A DNA stretch of 64,000 nt. Origin: Pseudomonadales bacterium (lineage in GTDB: Bacteria; Pseudomonadota; Gammaproteobacteria; Pseudomonadales; Pseudohongiellaceae). Under the pieces are notes generated by a model that was given only the letters and a program-made list of their open reading frames with translations, ran no database searches and had not been told where the DNA came from. Below are positions 17,984-26,300 of the stretch, piece after piece. The stretch lies in assembly GCA_012103535.1 (NCBI GenBank), contig WLWQ01000004.1, positions 124,001-188,000 of the forward strand. The letters run 5' to 3'. A program made the translations under genes and the position numbers. Within the stretch, counting starts at the first letter, position 1. Every line of letters starts with the position of its first letter.

Positions 17984-18541
17984 CTAGCGCCGAGTCTCTA
18001 GCAATTTTTCAAGGTCTGTATAAGTAATATTTCTTGCGACTTCCAAGTAATATTTTTGAGAGATCATATGGGCTGCTGCCATCCAGGATCGAATTGATTC
18101 TGGGTGAGCGGTTTCAGAAAAGGGAACGTAGTTTCCTTCGCTTTCCCATACTTGAAACTCCAGTTCCATGAAGGCAAGAAAACAGGCCAGTACAATTTCG
18201 GGTTCTAAACATTTGCTAGGGTCGGAGTCTGTCAACTTCAGTGTTTCAGAAAATGTTGAGAGATCTGGCGCGAGTTTAGGCAGGAAAAATCGAATCCAAA
18301 TTCCCTTGTAGTGAGAGCCGTAAAATTCGTACTTATCCAATAAATGGTGGTATTCAGCTCTTTTGTTGAGCTTCTCCATCATTTTTTGAATCATGTGGGT
18401 AGGTAGAAACTTATTCGAGGTGAAATCCACCGATCCGGAATAGGCGCCAATAATGCAATTCATTTCTTTATACAAAGTCAGGGTTTGCACATTTACGCCT
18501 TCAGCTTGCCAGATATCAGGAGTCTTCATTGGTTTCCCCAT
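17984..18541 (-). CDS. stand-alone copy of the ROK-associated N-terminal domain
   Basis: 185 residues, cytoplasmic, with no domain I can name. Residues about 60-153 align without gaps (offset 11) with residues 49-142 of the downstream ROK-like protein: AEY/AEF, FFLPKLAP/FFLPELAP, LEPEIVLA/LNPKLILA and ESIRSW/ESVNAW. The ATG follows directly on the stop of the LysR-like gene (TAGATG), so the two are translationally coupled. The ROK-like gene begins 47 bp downstream. A paired free and fused copy suggests hetero-oligomer formation or competition for the same partner. Confidence 0.75.
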   Translation of the reverse strand: MGKPMKTPDIWQAEGVNVQTLTLYKEMNCIIGAYSGSVDFTSNKFLPTHMIQKMMEKLNKRAEYHHLLDKYEFYGSHYKGIWIRFFLPKLAPDLSTFSETLKLTDSDPSKCLEPEIVLACFLAFMELEFQVWESEGNYVPFSETAHPESIRSWMAAAHMISQKYYLEVARNITYTDLEKLLETRR

Positions 18542-19438
18542 CTACAGATTCTGCCATTTAGCTGGATCGATAAAGAGTTTCAGCTTCTCGCGTTCCGATT
18601 TACGATAGATAGCCACCAGTGAATGTTGTTTTTGGTTGAAAGGAGCAGAGCAATAGAGAGTTTCATCGTTTTTGTCGACATAAATGTCGGGGATCGCCAT
18701 TCGAACTTCCAAGTTCCGACGAATGTGTTCTTTTCCAGCAAGAAAATTGGATGCGCGCTCTTTTGCGGGGATAAATTCTTCGCCCATTTCTTTCATATAC
18801 TTCTTGATTTCTTTGTTCAGGCGATTTCCAAAGCTGCCTCTGTCCCATTCTAATATTGGAAGCTTTGAACTGGATTTTTCTAGCTTGGCACTGCAAACTA
18901 GAACTGTGTTCCAAGGCACTAATTCCGTCTGCTCAAAACTACCAGGTAAATGTTCGAGTTTTTCGGCGGAAATGACTAAATCAATTTCACAAAATTGAAG
19001 TTTAGTTTCGTAATCTGCTGATCGAACTGAGGTTGCGATGGCGTTACTTTTCTTTTGGTATTTCCGAATAAATTCATGAATTAAAAGTCCGGAATATGCA
19101 CCCCCTGCACAAATTGGGTAATGATTCCCAAAATTCAGATCATCAATATATTGTTGCATTGCTACTTCAAATTTCCGGTGTGTCATTGCGGCTCTGGAAA
19201 CTCTTGCAGAAATCTTTCCATGCCTAAAAAACGGTATCTCATCCGGTTCAAGACCCAGTGACTCACTGACGGAATGCGTGATTTTGTTTATCTTGGTTCT
19301 GCCGTAGCCGAGTTTCTCTTCTGCATCCGTAAGGAATTTGGTTTCAGGATCTTCGATGTACTGAGCAATGTCAGAAAATTCCTTTAAATGGCGAATAGGT
19401 TCACTAAATTTTCTTTTCTTCACTTTAGCTGCTTCCAA
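18542..19438 (-). CDS. divergent LysR-like transcriptional regulator
   Basis: 298 residues. The N-terminal 65 residues fit a winged helix-turn-helix ('LTDAEEKLGYGRTKINKITHSVSESLGL' region, then 'FFRHGKISARVSRAA', which matches the LysR wing), followed by a linker helix and a periplasmic-binding-protein-like domain ('YPICAGGAYSGLL... CEIDLVISAEKLEHLPGSFEQTELV'). Similarity to LysR proteins is weak, so this is a structural guess. TTG start at 19438, or GTG 19423 with GGAAG 8 bases upstream. It is divergent from the sigma-54 activator, the usual LysR arrangement, with an operator-like palindrome between them at 19571-19589. First gene of a three-gene operon. Confidence 0.55.
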   Translation of the reverse strand: MEAAKVKKRKFSEPIRHLKEFSDIAQYIEDPETKFLTDAEEKLGYGRTKINKITHSVSESLGLEPDEIPFFRHGKISARVSRAAMTHRKFEVAMQQYIDDLNFGNHYPICAGGAYSGLLIHEFIRKYQKKSNAIATSVRSADYETKLQFCEIDLVISAEKLEHLPGSFEQTELVPWNTVLVCSAKLEKSSSKLPILEWDRGSFGNRLNKEIKKYMKEMGEEFIPAKERASNFLAGKEHIRRNLEVRMAIPDIYVDKNDETLYCSAPFNQKQHSLVAIYRKSEREKLKLFIDPAKWQNL

Positions 19439-19570
19439 TCTAGAAATTATTGACCACTGAGGAAGATAGTACTTAATGGGTCATTTCATTTCAAGAGTAA
19501 AACCTCAAAAAGCGCAATAAAGAGGCTAAAAAGTATAAGTATATTGATTTAGTACCTCATTATGACTGGT

Positions 19571-19589
19571 ATTTGCGGTAATCGCTAAT
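19571..19589. promoter_or_regulatory. operator-like imperfect palindrome in the divergent promoter region
   Basis: ATTTGCG-GTAAT-CGCTAAT, a 19-base dyad with 6 of 7 arm positions matching. It lies about 24 bases before the sigma-54 activator start and in the shared region with the LysR-like gene. This is the size and place of a LysR-family binding box, but the exact T-N11-A rule is not met. Confidence 0.4.
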
Positions 19590-19612
19590 TTGTAGGGTGC
19601 TGGTAGTAATTG

Positions 19613-20905
19613 ATGCGTCTAGAAACTTTCGAAATCTCGCGCTCTGCACGGCAACCACGCTACCGTGTGCTGGAGCTCGAAAGTGAAAAGGAGCTAAAAA
19701 GTTTGTGTGCAGACAATCCTGGGGTGCTTTATCTTATCAATGAAGATTGTCGCTCGGAGTTCACCGCTTTATGCCCAGAGGTAGACGATCGCGGAATGAA
19801 GAACACACATAATGGAATCAAAAAGAACCTTCCTATCGAAAAGGAGGATATGCATTCCAAAATATTCACTATGTTCGCAGAGTACAGTTCAACGTCAGGC
19901 CTGCTTTCTAATAGCAAAAATTTCATAATCAAACATGAAGAATTCGTGTGTCGGAACTTACTCTTTCTAGGCATTCCTGATTCGCAGTTTTTAGCATTAA
20001 AAGCAAAGCAGCAAACCGAAGAATTTGTATCCCTAGACAATTTACCGGAAGCATTGCATGCTGATGGTATACCTTTTGATTCGGCAAAATCTCTGTTGAA
20101 TTTGTTGCCCGACACAGATCAGAGTTGTGAAGAGGTTAAAACATTTTTGGGCAACGATGACAGAACCAAACTTAATCGGAAGCTGGCATTACGGCTACAA
20201 AATCTAGATCTACCTGTACTAATTATTGGGTCAAGTGGCACCGGAAAAGAATTACTTGCTCGTGCTATTGCTGCTGCAAAACCGCCGCTTGAGGCGGTTA
20301 ACTGTGCCGCCATACCTCCTAATCTTTTTGAAGCTAAAGTATTTGGTACCGAAAGAGGGGCTTTTACCGGTGCGCAAACGAAAAAAGGTCTGTTCGAATT
20401 GGCAGATGGTGGAACTTTGTTTCTGGATGAAATAGGTGATTTATCGCTGGATAATCAGGCGAAAATATTAAGAGCCATCCAGGAGCAAACAGTACGCAGA
20501 GTGGGTGGCACCGAAAATAGGCATGTAAAAGTAAGAATTGTTGCCGCTACTCATAAAGATTTACCCACACTTGTAGATAAAAATGAATTTCGGGATGACT
20601 TGTATTATCGCATCGCAGGCATGACGCTGTTTACAGAATCCCTGGCTCAACATCCAGAAAATATCCCTTACTTTGCCAACTATTTTTTGAAGAAGCATAT
20701 TGGCTCCGGCTGGGTATTTAGTCAGGAAGACTTGAATTTTATTTCTCTGCAAGCCTGGCCCGGAAATATAAGGCAGCTTGAACAATTTGTCCGGGTTTTA
20801 AGGGTAATAAACAGGAGCTCTATCGACACTGAAATGTCGAAGGTAATAGGTGTGCAAGAACTTTTTTTCAATCAATTCAGCTATGAACGAAGCGCTCTAC
20901 ATTAG
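19613..20905 (+). CDS. sigma-54 dependent transcriptional activator (enhancer-binding AAA+)
   Basis: About 430 residues; TTG 19610 is directly followed by ATG 19613. Residues 1-185 are an unrecognised sensory domain. The AAA+ core is complete: Walker A 'GSSGTGKE' (207-214), sigma-54 contact loop GAFTGA (250-255), Walker B 'TLFLDE' (269-274), 'FRDDLYYRI' arginine-finger region and closing 'WPGNIRQLE' (383-391). Only 40 residues follow and no Fis-type helix-turn-helix is visible, unlike most family members, so it may act from solution or through a DNA-binding partner. The obvious target is the sigma-54 promoter at 28591-28606 that drives the AAA/vWA operon. Confidence 0.85.
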   Translation: MRLETFEISRSARQPRYRVLELESEKELKSLCADNPGVLYLINEDCRSEFTALCPEVDDRGMKNTHNGIKKNLPIEKEDMHSKIFTMFAEYSSTSGLLSNSKNFIIKHEEFVCRNLLFLGIPDSQFLALKAKQQTEEFVSLDNLPEALHADGIPFDSAKSLLNLLPDTDQSCEEVKTFLGNDDRTKLNRKLALRLQNLDLPVLIIGSSGTGKELLARAIAAAKPPLEAVNCAAIPPNLFEAKVFGTERGAFTGAQTKKGLFELADGGTLFLDEIGDLSLDNQAKILRAIQEQTVRRVGGTENRHVKVRIVAATHKDLPTLVDKNEFRDDLYYRIAGMTLFTESLAQHPENIPYFANYFLKKHIGSGWVFSQEDLNFISLQAWPGNIRQLEQFVRVLRVINRSSIDTEMSKVIGVQELFFNQFSYERSALH

Positions 20906-20933
20906 GTCACAATGAAATTCAGGAATACAAGCT

Positions 20934-21878
20934 ATGACGATGACTCTTAGTCACTTTTCTCAAATTTCCCTAAAACAATCAACCGATGTTAACCTGGTTA
21001 TCCCCCGCGCCAATCAGATCGGTGAATCTTACGGGTACGTACGTTCTTCATTGCGAGCGCTTAAAGTTGTGGAGGAGGGTGATGTAAAAAAATCTCCACC
21101 ATTTAGAGATTACGATCCGGATCAAGTGCAAGTAGATGTTATTGAAGTAATACAGCAACACGTTAGAGAGCATACAATTTGTGTTGGAGCTCGTAATATC
21201 TTAAACGAGTTTGGCTATACGGCCAGAACCAATGGGAAATGGATCCGACGTCATGATCCTTCTCTGGATAGCAATTGGCCGGTACTTCAGTTTCGAGACA
21301 CTGGGTTGACATTCTGCAAGCAGCACGAGATAGACAGCGAGAGCGATGTGTTGACTGGTCTGCCTCTGGTCATAGATGGCGAAGCAGCAAGCAGGGAGTT
21401 TATCGTGGCGAATTGTAGCGATGTTGCCCATAGTTTCGAAGTCCACCCCTCCGGGCTTGTCGGGCCGCCACCTCCTGCCTGGCTTGAATTGGGAGATGCC
21501 TGGGAGCAAACGAAAATTGATCAGAAAACACAAGTACAAGCTTATAGCGAAATAATGGCGATTGCTGACAATCACGGGTGCGTTGAAAGCCGAGATCGTC
21601 TGCATTCACTAATATGCCAGAGCAAAGATGGAGCCTTTCATATCATCGCTTTAACGGGATCATTGACTTCGATTGCTATTAAGCTGGTTGAAATGGACAT
21701 GGATAACGGAATTATTTTGGATAATGGCGGAAGTACTGGGTTCTATTATTGTCGTGACAAAAAGTCGAAGCCAATCCAGATGCTTGCAGGTCCCAATTAC
21801 AGGCCAAAAGGAATTGCTTTTCTAGTTGCTCATGCAGTCGATTTCCCCCAACCGTTAAGCCATTCAGTCCTTGATTGA
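20934..21878 (+). CDS. NAGPA-like (phosphodiester glycosidase, DUF2233) protein
   Basis: 314 residues, no signal peptide. Residues 1-115 are unrecognised. The C-terminal part carries the pattern of the NAGPA/DUF2233 family: helix, then 'IILDNGGSTGFYY' (260-272; family consensus LDGGGST), then a closing 'RPKGIAFLVAHA' strand. NAGPA removes N-acetylglucosamine from phosphodiester-linked sugars in animals; bacterial relatives are mostly periplasmic, but this one looks cytoplasmic. Starts 28 bp after the sigma-54 activator with an AGGA site 9 bases upstream, so probably co-transcribed with it. The first Gly of the GGGS motif is Asn here (DNGGS), so activity is uncertain. Confidence 0.5.
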   Translation: MTMTLSHFSQISLKQSTDVNLVIPRANQIGESYGYVRSSLRALKVVEEGDVKKSPPFRDYDPDQVQVDVIEVIQQHVREHTICVGARNILNEFGYTARTNGKWIRRHDPSLDSNWPVLQFRDTGLTFCKQHEIDSESDVLTGLPLVIDGEAASREFIVANCSDVAHSFEVHPSGLVGPPPPAWLELGDAWEQTKIDQKTQVQAYSEIMAIADNHGCVESRDRLHSLICQSKDGAFHIIALTGSLTSIAIKLVEMDMDNGIILDNGGSTGFYYCRDKKSKPIQMLAGPNYRPKGIAFLVAHAVDFPQPLSHSVLD

Positions 21879-21978
21879 ATATCCTAATTAAACTACTTTT
21901 AAGCCCATCTTTAGCTATTTATACTTCCTGAAAGAGTGCTCAATTAGTTTTGCCGTTCTTATATGCTTTCCGCGCCAA

Positions 21979-22797
21979 TCAAGGCTTTAGGAGAATACTT
22001 TCGATGACATGTTGAGAGACTTTTTCCAATCTATCTCGACGTTTACATAGCTGCTCAGATTGCACAATGTTATCGGCAACCATATCAAGTCGAAAATAAT
22101 TACCAAGTACGCGCTTAAACAGCGGTTCTTCTCTGCCACCTTCCGCCCAGGAAACAGGTGTTTGCAAATAGTTTAAAAATGCCTTTGCCAGCAACTGTTT
22201 CAAATTTTTTGTTCTTTTTGGGAGAAGCATTAATTGATTGCCGTCTTGATCGAGGGTTTGGGTGATAAATGAATAGATAGGCTTGTGTGGATATACTTCA
22301 TGGAAAAATCGCCGGATGTCTTCATCGACCGCTCCCCTTAAATCACATAAATCTGCAGTGAGAGTTAAATACAATAACTCGGCAGCCTCACGGAAATGAG
22401 AAATTCTGAAACCGGGGAGGTCAGACATTGCCATTCCGAGATTTTGGTCGTCGTGCCAGGCAGACTGAAATATATTTCGACCAACTTTCAGGAGTAATCT
22501 GTCCACCTCGCGGGAAGTTGGCGTCTGCTCAGAAGAATTGCTCAACATATTTTCGGTTGCGCAGCGAAATTGAGAAAGACGAATCGAGAATACTTCTTTG
22601 CCATAATCCATCAGCTTGAGAAAACGTGGCTCGCCTGACATGTAATCCGGGCTTGCATAAATATCCTCAATCACCATTGGGAAATTGTCAGAGTAGTCTG
22701 AATGTTTACGGTAAAGATAGAAAGTTGCCATCAGGGTAAATTGCTCCCTCACATCCAATTCCAGGTCGGATGAAAGTTCTCTCAGAGCAAAGGACAA
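21979..22797 (-). CDS. unknown protein, last gene of the AAA/vWA operon (possible continuation of the 82-aa ORF)
   Basis: 272 residues from a TTG that has no Shine-Dalgarno. Mostly helical and cytoplasmic, with no recognised domain. It is in the same reading frame as the 82-residue ORF upstream: only one TAA (22858-22860) and 20 sense codons separate them. The real protein may therefore be a single chain of about 375 residues split by a recent stop, or a separate gene starting at TTG 22797 or ATG 22731 (AGGGAG 12 bases upstream). The last gene of the minus-strand operon; it ends 100 bp from the convergent NAGPA-like gene. Confidence 0.55.
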   Translation of the reverse strand: MSFALRELSSDLELDVREQFTLMATFYLYRKHSDYSDNFPMVIEDIYASPDYMSGEPRFLKLMDYGKEVFSIRLSQFRCATENMLSNSSEQTPTSREVDRLLLKVGRNIFQSAWHDDQNLGMAMSDLPGFRISHFREAAELLYLTLTADLCDLRGAVDEDIRRFFHEVYPHKPIYSFITQTLDQDGNQLMLLPKRTKNLKQLLAKAFLNYLQTPVSWAEGGREEPLFKRVLGNYFRLDMVADNIVQSEQLCKRRDRLEKVSQHVIESILLKP

Positions 22798-22857
22798 ATC
22801 AGAATAATCGCTAAACGAAAACTCTCTGTCTGCTGAAAAAGATTCGATTGAAAACTT

Positions 22858-23106
22858 TTACTTTAATAAGTTGACTGTATCTCTAAATCTGATGAGGGAG
22901 CCGCCGGATTGTTCGAAGACCTGGCGCCGGGTATCGTAACTGTCGAGCAAACAGATTGCATTCTTGAGTGCCTTTCTGATATCCACATTCCGGTTTCGGT
23001 AGGAACCGTAGTGGCCATTATTGTAGCCATAATCGTGTTCATACCAATATTCATCATCATGTACCGAGTCAAGGTTAAGGACTGCATTAGGTCTTGAATT
23101 GCTCAT
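22858..23106 (-). CDS. small Tyr/Asn-rich protein, 82 aa, of the AAA/vWA operon
   Basis: No known domain. The N-terminal part is rich in Tyr, His and Asn ('DDEYWYEHDYGYNNGHYGSYRNRN'-type composition), the C-terminal half is an amphipathic helix. An excellent AAGGAG Shine-Dalgarno overlaps the end of the vWA gene and only 3 bp separate the two genes, so it is certainly translated. It may be the N-terminus of a larger protein interrupted by TAA (see the following gene). Confidence 0.6.
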   Translation of the reverse strand: MSNSRPNAVLNLDSVHDDEYWYEHDYGYNNGHYGSYRNRNVDIRKALKNAICLLDSYDTRRQVFEQSGGSLIRFRDTVNLLK

Positions 23107-23109
23107 ATG

Positions 23110-25209
23110 TTACTCCTTTCTTAAATACTTTGATCGCTCCCGGATGCAGCTAGCTACATAGAGGCCAATTTTTTCTGCGACGGCGGCCGGATCAGTGAGA
23201 TCGTCGCTAGTTACGGCAATGGTCTTGTCTACAACCCCATCCATTTCAGCATTGGCCGGGCGACCAAGAGAAACGAGTGTGCTATGGAAACGACTGCCGA
23301 GCTGAGATTTAGCAGATTCAAAAGTTGCTTTGACTTCATCCAACGATGTCATATTGGAAGCATGGAAACTTTTGTTCCACATTGTGTCTGTTATCAAGAT
23401 CAGGTAGATCATGGAATTCATGGCGATTGCAGCGCCATCTGAAATAATGAAGGACAGTGCCTTGGCATCTTCTTGCGAACCGTATCCGCCGGAGTTGGGT
23501 AGTGATGCTATGGCATCCAGCGAATGGGCAAGACTGTTTTCAGTTTTGTTCGGGTGGCAAATCCACTGTACGACTTGCCCGCCGAGTCCGCGTCTGACAT
23601 TGCCGGAGGTAAAAATTGCGGCGGCCACTTTGGCGCTACTCTGTTTTGTTGCCCGCAACCATCCAGCAGTGAGGGTTTTCGAAAGTTCCATTTGCGGTTG
23701 GTTTAACGAACTACTGCCGTCTACCGCGATGAGAATGAGTGGACTTCCTCGTCGATCGGCAGCTTCTTCAATGCGAAAGCGTTTATAGATAGCGTCGGAC
23801 ATTTTCGCCAGTGGTAGTCGATTGCCATCGAATGAACCACTGGTGCGAATGCGCTCAACTATTGAGGCAGGTTGTACATTGGGGTGAAAATTTCGTTTTA
23901 GCGCTTGCGAAATTTCATCAGAATCTTGAATCAGTTTCTCCACAGCATCTGGATCACTTTTCGTCTCCAGAGGTCGGTCAAAAATTTCGCCCGAAAACTC
24001 GTTTTCCCCCACTTTTAAGGTCACTTCACTGCCGTCGGTAGGAATGCCTTCCAGTGGGCCAGAATTGAAGGGCCGGCCTCTTGTTGCGGCTGCTACCTTG
24101 TCCGAACGCATATCTTCCCAGTTACCTTTCTGGCTGCTTGCTGCCTCTAGAGTCGCAGCAATATCTTTCAGAATCTCGGCTTTTGGATCAGGGATGGATT
24201 TTAGTTTCCCATCTGCGTCTTTCACCTGTCTTGGGGGCCGGGATTCCTTTGCAATTCTTTCCGCCGCTGTATTCGGTTCGAAAAGCATTGGACGGGTGGG
24301 TTTTAACAGTGGTGGGATCTTGTCAGATATTTCACCTCTCACGGCAAAACCATCATTGAAGTAGTGTTCGTCATCATCTTCCTGCAAAGAATAAGGCGCA
24401 TAGGAAAACGGATAGGGAAGATGGTGTTGCAGTGACTGGCAAAGCTCCCTCGCCCATTCACAGCAAAGGGAAATTTTGTCCTCTGGTGCTGTGTCTGCCA
24501 ATGAATCCAGGTATTCATAACTTAGTTCATTGGTCTTTCGATAAAGCTTTTCTGAAAACGGATGCATGTTCAGCAATTCTGGGGGAGGAATAATGTCGCC
24601 AACAGTCGTAGCAATACGAACAATTTCTGGCAGACTTTCAAATTTCAGGGTCTCCATCGCCGCGCTGTACAAGCGGTAGATTTCAGCCTGAGGAATATTG
24701 CAAGTGGACGTTAGCTCGTTAAATTTAATGCGAGTGCCTACCCACTCAGTGCAAACTTCTGCCATTTTACGATAGGTTTCAGAATCACAGAGAACGTCAT
24801 CGTGTTCGGCAGGATTGGATAGATAATCTGCTCTCAATATTCTCAATACTTCATCCGGCGAACGTGTTTTGAATTCCAGGAAGGCGGTTAAGCCAACTGC
24901 CGCAGCAGTTGCCTGAATAGTTGGGTAAGAAGAAAAAATTGGACTCAGCTGTTGTTTTGCTTTGGCCTTACGCTCTTCATGATTGGAGACACCGAGCGCA
25001 GTAACAATTTTTTTAGTAGCGGTATTTACATCGCGGGTTAGTTGCCGCTTCGCGCTTTGACGTACCGAGTAATCCAGGTTGGCACGATAGGCATCGCTTG
25101 AACTTATTCCGGCCCAAAAGACTTTATTTCTGCGCTGACTACTGCGACCAAATCGATTTGAACCTGAATACGAGGTGCTGTAGGAATTGTTAATTTTGAT
25201 CGTTGCCAT
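23110..25209 (-). CDS. von Willebrand factor A domain protein
   Basis: 699 residues from ATG 25209, which has AGGA 7 bases upstream (the longer frame from 25266 lacks this and overlaps the previous stop). Residues 1-485 are a large, mainly helical region with no recognised domain. The vWA domain occupies about 490-699: strand 'LILIAVDGSSS' supplies the intact MIDAS motif DxSxS (Asp497, Ser499, Ser501), followed by 'ISDGAA' and 'LILITDTMW' (third metal-site loop). MoxR ATPases commonly act on or with vWA proteins encoded next door, to load metal or assemble complexes. The MoxR-like gene lies 56 bp upstream. Confidence 0.85.
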   Translation of the reverse strand: MATIKINNSYSTSYSGSNRFGRSSQRRNKVFWAGISSSDAYRANLDYSVRQSAKRQLTRDVNTATKKIVTALGVSNHEERKAKAKQQLSPIFSSYPTIQATAAAVGLTAFLEFKTRSPDEVLRILRADYLSNPAEHDDVLCDSETYRKMAEVCTEWVGTRIKFNELTSTCNIPQAEIYRLYSAAMETLKFESLPEIVRIATTVGDIIPPPELLNMHPFSEKLYRKTNELSYEYLDSLADTAPEDKISLCCEWARELCQSLQHHLPYPFSYAPYSLQEDDDEHYFNDGFAVRGEISDKIPPLLKPTRPMLFEPNTAAERIAKESRPPRQVKDADGKLKSIPDPKAEILKDIAATLEAASSQKGNWEDMRSDKVAAATRGRPFNSGPLEGIPTDGSEVTLKVGENEFSGEIFDRPLETKSDPDAVEKLIQDSDEISQALKRNFHPNVQPASIVERIRTSGSFDGNRLPLAKMSDAIYKRFRIEEAADRRGSPLILIAVDGSSSLNQPQMELSKTLTAGWLRATKQSSAKVAAAIFTSGNVRRGLGGQVVQWICHPNKTENSLAHSLDAIASLPNSGGYGSQEDAKALSFIISDGAAIAMNSMIYLILITDTMWNKSFHASNMTSLDEVKATFESAKSQLGSRFHSTLVSLGRPANAEMDGVVDKTIAVTSDDLTDPAAVAEKIGLYVASCIRERSKYLRKE

Positions 25210-25265
25210 GGTTGGTCCTTTTGGAATATTCATTACATGCTGATGTTTAGCTAAAAGAGGTAGCA

Positions 25266-26288
25266 CTAAATTGTGCTACCACCTGTTTCTTCCACTTCCT
25301 CATCTTCAAAATCTGCCAATCCGAATACCTCGTTGCAGATGGATGAAGCTTGGGCTTTTTCGGCATTGCAGATATTTCCCAGCAGGGTGACATTGGCAAC
25401 TTGCTCACCTTCTAAGTAAGGAAAACAGCGGGAATAGTTAATAAAGGAGATATAACCCTGGATGGTTGGAGGAACGGCAGACAGGATATTTCCTTCTTCC
25501 CGCTCCTTACGAATGCGATGTCCGAGTTTTACTGCGCTTATGCAAAGTTCACGATGCTCGGTACCTTTACCTTTTTGTTTTCTTGTGATTCTGTCGACAA
25601 TTTCAATTTCCTCTTCCAGCGACAAATAGTTCATCGTGAGATTAACAGGGTAGCGCCTCTTGAGGGCGTCATCCTGAACACTTAAAGTGTGCACCATCTC
25701 TCCCTCGGAGGCCTGGTAATTGCTATCAGTTATCCAGCGTATTCCCTTTCCGCTTAATCGTGTGCCATCACGGAGTTCTATAATGCCGGCGCTCATCAAA
25801 TTCAGTAGACTTCCCTGAATAGTGCTGCTAAGGGTTCTTCCCATTTCCTTGCAATGGATAACGCAGTAATAATCATCAACAAGATCCTGGGCTTCTGATA
25901 GTGCTTTTACTATTGGGCTGAACTCATCGAATGTACCTTTGTCATCAAAACCCCGCCTGAAATGTACTTCGGCTGGTGATTCAAAGGTCGACATTTCCAC
26001 CGGAAAATATTTGATTGGCTTGTGGACACAGCCGAGCGCTTTACACAATCTCTTAAAATTTTCAGGCTGATAGGCGAAGCTCTCGATGGTGTCGCTTTTT
26101 GCAACGCCAGTTGGACCACTGACATGAATGTTTTCGTCTTCCACGATGGCATAAGTGAGGGTGTCCAGAACGATGCGAGGCAAAAACAGGGCGTGGGAAC
26201 CATCAACAGGAATAGTTTCGATCAGGTCATCGCTACCGGCTTTTTGATAATCGCTGGTGCGTTTAAGGCTGTATATTTTCTTTCTCAT
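25266..26288 (-). CDS. MoxR-like AAA+ ATPase with altered Walker B
   Basis: 340 residues, cytoplasmic. Walker A reads 'GPTGVAKS' (58-65, with Ala in the place of the last Gly). The Walker B position reads 'YCVIHCKEMGR' (141-151), so the Mg-binding Asp of hhhhDE is replaced by Lys, with Glu148 kept. Sensor 1 Asn190 ('ITDSN') and the arginine region 'ALKRRYP' (209-214) are present. It may bind ATP and hydrolyse slowly or act as a partner of the ClpB-like protein encoded 12 bp upstream. AGGA Shine-Dalgarno at 8 bases. MoxR plus vWA is a well-known pair in metal insertion, stress and conflict systems. Confidence 0.8.
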   Translation of the reverse strand: MRKKIYSLKRTSDYQKAGSDDLIETIPVDGSHALFLPRIVLDTLTYAIVEDENIHVSGPTGVAKSDTIESFAYQPENFKRLCKALGCVHKPIKYFPVEMSTFESPAEVHFRRGFDDKGTFDEFSPIVKALSEAQDLVDDYYCVIHCKEMGRTLSSTIQGSLLNLMSAGIIELRDGTRLSGKGIRWITDSNYQASEGEMVHTLSVQDDALKRRYPVNLTMNYLSLEEEIEIVDRITRKQKGKGTEHRELCISAVKLGHRIRKEREEGNILSAVPPTIQGYISFINYSRCFPYLEGEQVANVTLLGNICNAEKAQASSICNEVFGLADFEDEEVEETGGSTI

Positions 26289-26300
26289 TACGTTGTCCTC

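Noticed and set aside
17979-17991. GG...GC pattern before the ROK-like gene resembling a sigma-54 promoter
   Set aside because: The spacing is 9 bases, not 10, and it overlaps the end of the upstream gene.
24044-24364. 106-codon plus-strand ORF inside the vWA gene
   Set aside because: Antisense to a well-supported gene; no promoter or ribosome site.
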